Shown here piece by piece: positions 1-5,310 of a stretch of 8,828 nucleotides of DNA (position 1 is its first letter; the number at the start of each line of letters is the position of its first letter). Where the stretch lies: assembly GCA_020434645.1 (NCBI GenBank), contig JAGRAK010000067.1:1-8828 (forward strand), in the 5' to 3' direction. Made by a program: the position numbers and the translations under genes. The stretch comes from Bdellovibrionales bacterium. GTDB lineage: Bacteria > Bdellovibrionota > Bdellovibrionia > Bdellovibrionales > UBA1609. The notes beneath the pieces are model-generated. The model was given only the letters and a program-made list of their open reading frames with translations. It did no database searches and was not told the DNA's origin.

Positions 1-68
1 ACTTTTTCTAATGCTAGGGATGCGATTGTTGCAATATTGTTATCATCTTCACATAGCAGAATCTTCAT
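1..68 (-). CDS. Response regulator receiver protein, N-terminal fragment (runs off the window)
   Basis: Reading the minus strand from ATG at 68-66 gives 22 codons, MKILLCEDDNNIATIASLAL followed by EK, before the window edge. A hydrophobic first strand followed by E7-D8-D9 is the usual start of a CheY-like receiver domain, whose acidic pair binds Mg2+ next to the phosphorylated aspartate. The rest, including the phosphorylation site and any output domain, is outside the window, so its role cannot be told. Its ATG overlaps the TGA of the preceding receiver gene by the four bases ATGA, so the two are almost certainly co-transcribed and translationally coupled. The short length limits confidence, but the motif and the coupling agree. 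Confidence 0.72.
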   Translation of the reverse strand, partial: MKILLCEDDNNIATIASLALEK

Positions 69-772
69 GCTACGCCTCGCATTTTTTTAGTGCCTTGAGC
101 AAAGATCCACGCTCGAATCTTCTGATGAAAATTTTCAGTTACACCAACAAAAGCCACGCTGATTTCATAATCAAATTCGACTAACTTTTTACAGTGAATG
201 ACTTTCATTGAGGGAGGGCTTTTCATCTCCATTTTGTTAAATAGATCAGTGGCAATTTGAACTGCCATGCCGTCTGGTATTTCAACCCGTGATCGTAAAA
301 CAAACCCAAGTTCAGAAATTTGTGTCACGCGTGCAGTGGTTGTGACCTGTGCCACCGCATACTTCGCTTCTTCGGGTACATTGAATTCTGCTTTTTCCAT
401 GGGAGGTTTTTTTAGTAAAATAGATTCAATTTTTTGTAAAAGCAGTGCGGGGTCTATGGGTTTTACGATGTAATCGTCGACTCCGGCTCGAATGGCTTTT
501 TCAATATCTTTTTTTTCACGAAGACCGGTGAGCATACAAATAGCCATGCGATGAAAGCGTTTGTTGTTTTTTACAGTGCGCACAAGTTCAAAGCCAGAGA
601 AGCGCGGCATATTGGCGTCTGAAATCAGAAGATCGTATGTTGTTGCATTGAGTAGATCCATAGCCTTCATCGCGTCTGATGCTGTGTAAACAGCGTGATG
701 GTTCATGCTGAGGACTTTCTCAACTATTTTTAAAATATCGGGGTCGTCATCGACCACTAAAATTCGTGCCAT
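65..772 (-). CDS. Response regulator: receiver domain plus degenerate PilZ-like C-terminal domain
   Basis: This is a 235-residue protein. Residues 1-120 form a full CheY-like receiver: acidic residues D8-D9-D10, phosphoacceptor D52 (in SDANMP), T82 in the switch position and K104 in the KPID motif. Such domains take phosphate from a histidine kinase, and none is visible here. Residues about 135-225 form a small predicted beta-rich domain. The stretch ISELGFVL near residue 152 followed by a DG turn resembles the D/N-x-S-x-x-G half of PilZ, the cyclic-di-GMP binding fold, but a clear RxxxR arginine motif is missing. It may therefore be a non-binding PilZ-like domain, and this part is inference. 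The start at 772 has no evident Shine-Dalgarno sequence and lies in an inverted repeat. It follows the DUF2892 gene by 21 bases and overlaps the next receiver gene by 4 bases. Confidence 0.88.
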   Translation of the reverse strand: MARILVVDDDPDILKIVEKVLSMNHHAVYTASDAMKAMDLLNATTYDLLISDANMPRFSGFELVRTVKNNKRFHRMAICMLTGLREKKDIEKAIRAGVDDYIVKPIDPALLLQKIESILLKKPPMEKAEFNVPEEAKYAVAQVTTTARVTQISELGFVLRSRVEIPDGMAVQIATDLFNKMEMKSPPSMKVIHCKKLVEFDYEISVAFVGVTENFHQKIRAWIFAQGTKKMRGVA

Positions 773-786
773 GGTAAGATTACCAT
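771..786. repeat. Perfect 7-bp inverted repeat covering the start codon of the receiver/PilZ-like gene
   Basis: The plus strand reads ATGGTAA-GA-TTACCAT. The left arm contains, on the minus strand, the start codon of the gene ending at 772. In the mRNA this can fold as a 6-bp stem, AUGGUA with UACCAU around an AUCU loop, burying the AUG. No Shine-Dalgarno sequence is visible upstream of this AUG, so access may depend on ribosomes arriving from the gene upstream. As DNA it could equally be a dimeric regulator site. The symmetry is seen directly; the function is inferred. Confidence 0.5.
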
Positions 787-793
787 CGGCAAT

Positions 794-973
794 TTAAGGT
801 CTCGAATTTATACGTAAAACCCAATAAATGGGGCAAAAGCCGATGCTGGCAGTGAGAAGGAGTAGAAAACCGACATACGTCCAGGCTGGGCCTCCGGCTA
901 TAGCCCAGGTCATAAGAAACAGACTCGTGATATAGCGAATGACCCTGTCGAACGTGCGAAGATTATTATTCAT
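794..973 (-). CDS. DUF2892 (YgaP-like) small inner-membrane protein
   Basis: A 59-residue ORF starts at ATG 973-971 and stops with TAA at 796-794. It begins MNNNLRTFDRVIRYITSLFL and ends near GFCPIYWVLRINSRP. This matches the DUF2892 pattern: a short basic amphipathic start, a Gly-containing first membrane helix (about 13-28), a second helix (about 31-50), and the signature G-x-CP-x-Y-x-x-L-x-I-x-S at the end, with cysteine C47. In other bacteria this domain occurs alone or fused to rhodanese (YgaP), with roles linked to sulfur or small-molecule handling that are poorly defined. It begins 6 bases after the glutaredoxin stop with no obvious Shine-Dalgarno sequence, which suggests translational coupling. 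Its neighbours (BolA, CGFS glutaredoxin) fit a sulfur or Fe-S theme, but that link is inference. Confidence 0.82.
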   Translation of the reverse strand: MNNNLRTFDRVIRYITSLFLMTWAIAGGPAWTYVGFLLLLTASIGFCPIYWVLRINSRP

Positions 974-979
974 TGGTGA

Positions 980-1288
980 TTACTTGATTGTCGTTGCGAG
1001 TTCACCAGATTGAAACATCTCAAGCATAATGTCGCTTCCGCCCACGAGTTCTTTATTGACGTAGAGTTGTGGAATAGTAGGCCAGTTGCCGTATTCTTTG
1101 ATGCCTTGGCGAATTTCTTCATCTTCTAATACATCAACCGTTTCAAATTCAGCACTGAGTTCTTTTAGTATGGCGACTGCACGAGCAGAGAATCCACATT
1201 GTGGGAAGTTTGCATTGCCTTTCATAAAAAGAACAATTTTGTTTTGAGCGAGCAAGTTGTCTATTCGGGATTTTAGTTCGGGACTCAT
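980..1288 (-). CDS. grxD: Monothiol CGFS glutaredoxin (Grx4/GrxD family)
   Basis: A 102-residue single-domain glutaredoxin, the usual length of bacterial Grx4. The active site is PQCGFS with the single catalytic and cluster-binding cysteine C31. Other family marks are FMKG (K23), the WPTIPQLY cis-proline segment (about 69-76) and LVGGSD (81-86), which bind glutathione. CGFS glutaredoxins form glutathione-ligated [2Fe-2S] dimers and heterodimers with BolA proteins, delivering or storing clusters in the cytoplasm. The open frame extends upstream to 1435, but the start at 1288 is chosen because AAAGGAG lies 5 bases before this ATG and the product then aligns with the family from its first residues. 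The frame upstream overlaps bolA and is not coding. It follows bolA by 10 bases and precedes the DUF2892 gene by 6, so an operon is very likely. Confidence 0.95.
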   Translation of the reverse strand: MSPELKSRIDNLLAQNKIVLFMKGNANFPQCGFSARAVAILKELSAEFETVDVLEDEEIRQGIKEYGNWPTIPQLYVNKELVGGSDIMLEMFQSGELATTIK

Positions 1289-1291
1289 GAG

Positions 1292-1300
1292 TTCTCCTTT
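1292..1300 (-). promoter_or_regulatory. Ribosome binding site that fixes the glutaredoxin start
   Basis: The minus strand reads AAAGGAGAA immediately before CTC and the ATG at 1288-1286, a near-perfect Shine-Dalgarno sequence. It overlaps the TAA stop of bolA (1301-1299), which is typical of coupled genes, and it rules out the longer upstream reading of the glutaredoxin frame. Confidence 0.8.
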
Positions 1301-1538
1301 ATTTAACAATTGTTTTAATGGCCAGGGCATGAACTTCGCCCGTTTTAAGTTCGTCTTGAAATAGCGCCATAATGGCTTGATGCTGTTTAATTCTTGTGAG
1401 GTCTTTAAAGAGACCTGAAGCCACGCGCACATCAAAATGATCTTGAGTGCCGGTTGAATCTATCACGGCGACATCACAGTCGGGGTAGGCGGCTTTAATA
1501 CGGTTTTCCATCTCTTCTGGAGTCATAAGCTCTGACAT
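1299..1538 (-). CDS. bolA: BolA/IbaG family protein
   Basis: About 79 residues from ATG 1538 (75 from the alternative ATG 1526, and the start MTPEEMENRI is the commoner form in the family). An open frame from TTG 1556 also exists but is less likely. The family signature is clear: HFDVRVAS, then F-x-x-L-x-RIKQHQAI, then the C-terminal TGEVHALAIKT with the conserved histidine implicated in [2Fe-2S] coordination with a CGFS glutaredoxin. Length and the lack of extra domains fit BolA/IbaG. The next gene is exactly that glutaredoxin partner, which supports a shared job in Fe-S cluster trafficking or sensing. No strong Shine-Dalgarno sequence is seen for either start. A TATAAC box at 1591-1586 on the minus strand is a possible -10 for the operon, without a convincing -35. 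Confidence 0.92.
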   Translation of the reverse strand: MSELMTPEEMENRIKAAYPDCDVAVIDSTGTQDHFDVRVASGLFKDLTRIKQHQAIMALFQDELKTGEVHALAIKTIVK

Positions 1539-1597
1539 ATAGCAAAAAAAGCCCAAGAAAAAGCCCTTTTCTTTTGACGTAATGTGTTATAAATCAC

Positions 1598-1900
1598 GTG
1601 GATATGGAGAATTACTTTATTTCTGCAGACCCTGAGCATTTAAAGCGAGAACGGGCAAAAGCTCGAGAGCTTCGCGCCAGCCAATGGTGGCGCAACCAAG
1701 TTGGTCAGGGTTTATGCTATTACTGCAATGAAAAGTTCTCCAAAGAGTTGCTCACAATGGATCACGTGGTGCCAATTGCGCGCGGCGGGAAGTCGACAAA
1801 ATCTAATATTGTCGTGGCTTGCAAGGAGTGCAACTCGCAGAAAAAATATCTTACTCCGGTGGAGTTGACCATGCAGGCCATGGAGTCGCAGTCGGATTAG
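1598..1900 (+). CDS. Small HNH endonuclease-domain protein
   Basis: A 100-residue protein. Residues 1-35 are a basic, likely helical segment rich in Arg and Lys (about 15-26) with a WW pair at 30-31. Residues 39-83 are a complete HNH/zinc-ribbon fold: C40-x-x-C43, D55-H56 as the first catalytic pair, the RGGKSTKSNIV loop with N70, and C75-x-x-C78-N79. The four cysteines bind a structural zinc, and D55/H56 and N70 fit the metal-dependent nicking centre. Proteins of this size are often free-standing HNH nucleases of unknown cellular target. No toxin-antitoxin, phage or restriction partner is seen. The start may be GTG 1598 or ATG 1604, and neither has a Shine-Dalgarno sequence. It ends 74 bases before the Topo VI genes on the same strand. 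Confidence 0.87.
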   Translation: MDMENYFISADPEHLKRERAKARELRASQWWRNQVGQGLCYYCNEKFSKELLTMDHVVPIARGGKSTKSNIVVACKECNSQKKYLTPVELTMQAMESQSD

Positions 1901-1956
1901 ATTTCTTTTGAATCTTGAATTTTTTAAAATTGTAGGCCAAGGTTGAAGTCATTATC

Positions 1957-1963
1957 AAAAGGA
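1957..1963 (+). promoter_or_regulatory. Ribosome binding site for the Topo VI B gene with GTG start
   Basis: AAAAGGA lies 11 bases before a GTG at 1975-1977. Spacing is slightly long but acceptable. The GTG is chosen because the protein then begins MAKITQHSTAEYF, lining up with the family's S-x-A-E-F-F opening, and no ATG is close by in frame. A TAAAAT box at 1925-1930 could be the -10 of a promoter here, but no good -35 accompanies it. Confidence 0.5.
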
Positions 1964-1974
1964 TTTTAATAACC

Positions 1975-3753
1975 GTGGCTAAAATTACACAACATAGTAC
2001 CGCAGAATATTTTGCAAAAAATTTGCAGCAGGTGGGTTTTTCATCACCAGTAAAAGCTGTGCTGACAACTTTAAAAGAGGCTGTCGACAATTCACTTGAT
2101 GCCTGTGAGGATGCCGGGATCTTGCCTGAACTCAGCGTAACAGTGAAAAGAGTGGGCAATGGCTCCGCTAAAAATACAGATCTGGTTGAAATTGTAGTTT
2201 CAGATAATGGGCCAGGGATTGATGCTGAAGATTTACCAAAAGTTTTTGGGGAGTATCTCTCTTCATCGAAGTTTGGTCGTGGGCGTTGTTCTCGTGGGCA
2301 ACAGGGTATTGGTATTTCAGCTGCCACAACATGGGCGCAGCTGACCAATGCTGCTGGAGCTAAAATTATCAGTAAGACGAAATCAATGCGCAAGGCGCTG
2401 AAGTGCCAGATTGATGTCGATATTAAGGCCAATCTTGGAACAATGAAGCACAAAGAAACTATTGATTGGGATCGTCCAACAGGTACGAGTGTATCTTTTC
2501 GTATTGATGGTCGAGTGCAGCTAAATGGTGATGGCGGACTTCTGACTTATTTAGAGGGCACAACGGTTGTGAATCCGCACTTAACTTTAAAGTACAAGCT
2601 ATTAGACAATGACCCAGTAGAAGTGCAAAGGGTAACAGATACGGTGCCAACTGTTCCGGCTCCAACTTTACCGCACCCACATACAATGAAGCTGGGTGAG
2701 TTTATGACTCACGCACATTTATTTGGTAAAATCACGGTGGAGAACTTTTTAAGAAAGGGTTTTTCTCGCGTAAGTGATGAGGCTATTAAGGGTTTTGTTG
2801 CCAATAAGATGCCTAAGGCGTTTCTCAAAAAGCCAATCACGGGTACGACTGAGCAAGAATTTAAAACTATATTTCAGGCCATTCAAGCAACTGACCTTCA
2901 GAGCCCATCGACACGTTCGGTATTAACTGTTGGCGAAGAGACTTTGGCAAAGAGTATTCAGCGTTTAGGGCAAGTGGACTTCTTTAGTGTCGTCGCTCGT
3001 AAGCCTAAAATATGTGATTACAAGCCTGTATGTGTTGAAGTGGCCATTGCGCGATTTTTAGATAAGCCCAATTTAAGTGATGAGCAGAGTCCGGTGCAAC
3101 TCTTGCGTTTTGCCAATCGCGTGCCGCTGCAGTTTGATAAGGCGGCATGTGCTATTACGCAAGCTGTAGAATCTGTGAATTGGCGCGCTTATGGTTTGGC
3201 TCAATCTAAAAACTCATTGCCTCTCGGTCCTTATATTTTTGCGGTGAGCGTGGTTTCTCCGTTTATTAAATTTAAGAACGCATCTAAAGAGACAATTGAT
3301 GCCAGCGAAGACTTGGTTGAAGAAATTCGAAGAGCCTTGATGCAGGCGGGGCAAAAGCTTTCTCGTCATATTAAGCGCGAAGACAGGGCGGCTGATTTAG
3401 AGCGAAAGCTTCAACATATTGAAAAATTTGGCCCAATACTGGTTCAATATTTGGGTAAGGTTGTTCAGGCGCCTAAGGCGAGAATTACAAAAGCAGAAGC
3501 TGGTTTAACAAAGCTTTTGGGTCGCGATAGTAAGGTAGCTGAAGACAAATTAGGTGTTGCTGAAGAAAAACTGGCAGCCTTAAAAGCCAAGCAAAAAGAC
3601 TATGAATTGTCTCCAGACGATGAGTCTGATCAGGGCATTGACGAGGAATCGAAAAAACATCCACGTCGAGGAGATGATGAGGCACATGATGACTCCCAGG
3701 CAGAGATTGAAGTGACTGGAAGCAAAAAGAAATCTCCCAAAAAGAAAAAATAA
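1975..3753 (+). CDS. top6B: DNA topoisomerase VI subunit B (GHKL ATPase subunit of type IIB topoisomerase)
   Basis: The 592-residue ATPase subunit of Topo VI, the A2B2 enzyme that passes one duplex through another. Domain order matches the family. The GHKL ATPase (1-230) has E35/N39/D42 in KEAVDNSLDA, D77-N-G-P-G81 and the G108-QQGIG box. An H2TH-like segment follows (about 245-290, FLRKGFSRVSDEAI), then the transducer (about 300-460) with RFANRVPL, W403-RAYGL and K438 in NASKETI, which lines up with the ATP-sensing switch lysine K427 of the Sulfolobus enzyme. After residue 466 comes an unusual tail: a coiled-coil-like helix (about 470-541), an acidic run (548-580) and terminal KKKSPKKKK (584-592). 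The gene is intact and lies 18 bases upstream of the A subunit, the same order as in archaea. Identification is secure; the tail's role is unknown. Confidence 0.96.
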   Translation: MAKITQHSTAEYFAKNLQQVGFSSPVKAVLTTLKEAVDNSLDACEDAGILPELSVTVKRVGNGSAKNTDLVEIVVSDNGPGIDAEDLPKVFGEYLSSSKFGRGRCSRGQQGIGISAATTWAQLTNAAGAKIISKTKSMRKALKCQIDVDIKANLGTMKHKETIDWDRPTGTSVSFRIDGRVQLNGDGGLLTYLEGTTVVNPHLTLKYKLLDNDPVEVQRVTDTVPTVPAPTLPHPHTMKLGEFMTHAHLFGKITVENFLRKGFSRVSDEAIKGFVANKMPKAFLKKPITGTTEQEFKTIFQAIQATDLQSPSTRSVLTVGEETLAKSIQRLGQVDFFSVVARKPKICDYKPVCVEVAIARFLDKPNLSDEQSPVQLLRFANRVPLQFDKAACAITQAVESVNWRAYGLAQSKNSLPLGPYIFAVSVVSPFIKFKNASKETIDASEDLVEEIRRALMQAGQKLSRHIKREDRAADLERKLQHIEKFGPILVQYLGKVVQAPKARITKAEAGLTKLLGRDSKVAEDKLGVAEEKLAALKAKQKDYELSPDDESDQGIDEESKKHPRRGDDEAHDDSQAEIEVTGSKKKSPKKKK

Positions 3754-3761
3754 TTACAGTT

Positions 3762-3767
3762 AGAGGA
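3762..3767 (+). promoter_or_regulatory. Ribosome binding site for the Topo VI A gene
   Basis: AGAGGA sits 4-5 bases before ATG 3772, within the 18-base gap after the B-subunit stop codon. It supports independent initiation of the A subunit from a shared transcript. Confidence 0.6.
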
Positions 3768-3771
3768 TATT

Positions 3772-4938
3772 ATGGCTAAGAATCCAGCAACACTCAGAAA
3801 ATCAGACAAAGATATACCTAAAATGGCGGTCAAGATCTGTGATGAAATGCTCAAGGATCTTGAAAATGCAAAAAGGCCTGTGCTCCAGGCGGTAAAATGC
3901 TCATTAGATAACAGTTTGTATAACCCAAAAGTCGGTTATTTCACGCCGGGTGATAAAATTGTTTCAACTGAACTGAATGTTTCGTCTGTTCAAAAAATGG
4001 CGCGTACCGTTTTTTTTCTCGATATCATGCTGGGCAATATTAAGTCGGGTGCTGTGAACACCAAGCGTGAGTTGTACTATATGGCCAAAGGTTTTGTGAA
4101 ATCTGATAACTATTTAAAACCCTTGGATTTCGACGATCAAAATGAAAGTGACGCTGTTATTCAATTTATCTGCGATATGATGCAGGTCTATCGTGAAGAA
4201 ATGAATTGCTATGCTGGTGATAGAGGAGGGCAAACATTCTCTAAGCAGTTAATTGTGACGGAATCTCTTGAAGACGGCACTAAGGCAAAAGTAGATCTCT
4301 CGACTTTGGGAACATCTCCATTTCAGCCCAAAAATAAGCCTCAGGTTTTTAAGTTGAGTGCCAAAAGCAAAATTGATTTTTGCCTTGTCGTAGAGTCAGA
4401 AGGTACGGCCAACACCTTGGTCTCAAATGGTTTCACAAAACGAAATAAATGTATTGTGGTTGGTGCTCAAGGTGTGCCGAGTAACGGAGTTCGTGGCTGG
4501 GTGAAAACGATTCAAGATCAGCTCAAAAACCCTGTTTATTTTTACGGCGATCTCGATGCGTACACTTTGCAGAACATATTTAGAACTTTAAAAGCAGGGT
4601 CAGCGGCCTCTTTGATTCGAAATCAAGATTTTTCGGCTCCTGATGTGAAATTTTTAGGAGTGCTGCCTGAAGATGTTAAAAAATATGATCTTCATACCTA
4701 TTCAGTGCATGAGAAAAATGCTGCGGATGCGAGATCTTTAAAGAAGGCTCGCGATGTCTTGCAAAACGATCCATTTTTTCAAGACAAGAAGAATAAAAAG
4801 CTAGCGGATATCTTAAATTGGCTACTGAAAAACAAAGTTCGTTGCGAACAGCAGTCTGTATTTTCGGTTGATCCGAAAGATCCGATCATGCCTGAAAAAA
4901 TCATATTAGAGAAAATTAAGCGTGGGTCTTACGTTTAG
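3772..4938 (+). CDS. top6A: DNA topoisomerase VI subunit A (Spo11-like cleavage subunit)
   Basis: A 388-residue protein, close to the archaeal length of about 370-390. It makes the double-strand break through a tyrosyl-DNA link. The winged-helix 5Y-CAP domain (about 60-165) carries TKRELYYMAKG, with Y102-Y103; the second tyrosine lines up with the catalytic one in Spo11 and archaeal Top6A. The Toprim domain (about 200-345) has the metal-binding set E208 (CLVVESEG), D260 and D262 (YGDLDAYT), with the same 52- and 2-residue spacing as E197/D249/D251 in the Methanocaldococcus enzyme. The archaeal D-P-Y-G is D-A-Y-T here, so the glycine is replaced. The N-terminus is lysine-rich. Everything needed for activity with the B subunit just upstream is present. 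No terminator of strong form follows. Confidence 0.96.
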   Translation: MAKNPATLRKSDKDIPKMAVKICDEMLKDLENAKRPVLQAVKCSLDNSLYNPKVGYFTPGDKIVSTELNVSSVQKMARTVFFLDIMLGNIKSGAVNTKRELYYMAKGFVKSDNYLKPLDFDDQNESDAVIQFICDMMQVYREEMNCYAGDRGGQTFSKQLIVTESLEDGTKAKVDLSTLGTSPFQPKNKPQVFKLSAKSKIDFCLVVESEGTANTLVSNGFTKRNKCIVVGAQGVPSNGVRGWVKTIQDQLKNPVYFYGDLDAYTLQNIFRTLKAGSAASLIRNQDFSAPDVKFLGVLPEDVKKYDLHTYSVHEKNAADARSLKKARDVLQNDPFFQDKKNKKLADILNWLLKNKVRCEQQSVFSVDPKDPIMPEKIILEKIKRGSYV

Positions 4939-4970
4939 CGTTTGGTAAAGATCAACTCGGCCAGTATTTC

Positions 4971-5029
4971 TGCGCATGTGAGCCGTCTTTGTGCGCATCA
5001 GATATGTGCATCAGATCACTCGTATGCAT
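4971..5029. repeat. Cluster of TGCGCA/TGCAT words and a GCATCAGAT direct repeat
   Basis: TGCGCAT occurs at 4971-4977 and again at 4992-4998, exactly 21 bp apart (two helical turns). GCATCAGAT occurs at 4995-5003 and 5008-5016. ATGCAT closes the cluster at 5024-5029. TGCGCA and ATGCAT are self-complementary. The pattern resembles a set of protein-binding sites but could be chance in a short stretch. Confidence 0.4.
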
Positions 5030-5040
5030 TTTATTTTTTT
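5007..5040 (+). terminator. Possible weak terminator downstream of the Topo VI operon
   Basis: TGCAT (5007-5011) and ATGCA (5024-5028) can pair around a 12-base loop, and a T-rich run TTTTATTTTTTT (5029-5040) follows at once. The stem is short and not GC-rich, so intrinsic termination would be weak. The T run placed 100 bases after the Topo VI A stop is the main support. Confidence 0.25.
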
Positions 5041-5064
5041 AGTAAGATTTATTGTGATGACCTC

Positions 5065-5093
5065 CGCATTGCGCTATGCGAAACCGACGTCGG
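5065..5093. repeat. Inverted repeat followed by a 10-bp palindrome
   Basis: CGCAT (5065-5069) pairs with ATGCG (5076-5080) around TGCGCT. Three bases later comes the perfect palindrome CCGACGTCGG (5084-5093), then TATACT (5095-5100), which resembles a -10 box (5 of 6) for rightward transcription into a region with no ORF. Operator sites or the start of a small RNA are both possible. Confidence 0.4.
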
Positions 5094-5130
5094 GTATACT
5101 CTGCGTTATTTTTAATATGTAAATCGAACG

Positions 5131-5200
5131 GAAGATATATTTAAAAAATGTAAAGAAGTTTTAAGAAAAATGAAGATATATTCAAAAGAAATGTGAAGAG
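5131..5200. repeat. AT-rich imperfect direct repeat, 41-bp period
   Basis: GAAGATATATTTAAAA at 5131-5146 continues as AATGTAAAGAAG. The copy at 5172 reads GAAGATATATTCAAAAG and continues as AAATGTGAAGAG. The two copies (about 28 bases) differ by a few substitutions and one insertion. A shorter degenerate third copy, GAAATATATTTAAA, starts at 5249. Function unknown; they could be binding sites or decayed repeats. Confidence 0.45.
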
Positions 5201-5310
5201 CAGAATAGAAAATATAAGCCCGAACCAATCCTAGGTAACGGACTTACTGAAATATATTTAAAGGTAAAAGTGCCTGGTCGTAAAGCGAAATTTTTAATTT
5301 TTGTAAAAAT

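Larger units (their letters stand above)
4939..5310. other. 372-base intergenic region between convergent genes, no credible ORF
   Basis: No open frame with a coding look is seen on either strand between the Topo VI A stop and the stop of the leftward barrel gene. The left part (4965-5030) holds repeated TGCGCAT/GCATCAGAT words. The centre (5065-5100) holds a hairpin, a palindrome and a TATACT box. The right part (5107-5270) is AT-rich with degenerate direct repeats. A small RNA or regulator-binding cluster is possible but not demonstrated. Confidence 0.6.

Noticed and set aside
1289..1435. Longer glutaredoxin reading with ~49 extra N-terminal residues
   Set aside because: It overlaps bolA in another frame, and the AAAGGAG site plus family alignment place the start at 1288.
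1555..1573. AAGAAAA/TTTTCTT hairpin between bolA and the HNH gene
   Set aside because: It is an AT-only stem in an A/T-rich stretch, likely to arise by chance, and is not positioned as a convincing terminator or operator.
1902..1930. Promoter before Topo VI B using TTTCTT and TAAAAT at 17-base spacing
   Set aside because: The -10 is good, but the -35 matches the consensus at only two positions, so it is not listed as a feature.
1851..2453. 200-codon minus-strand open frame opposite the Topo VI B gene
   Set aside because: It is antisense to a secure gene, shows no recognisable domain and has no ribosome site.
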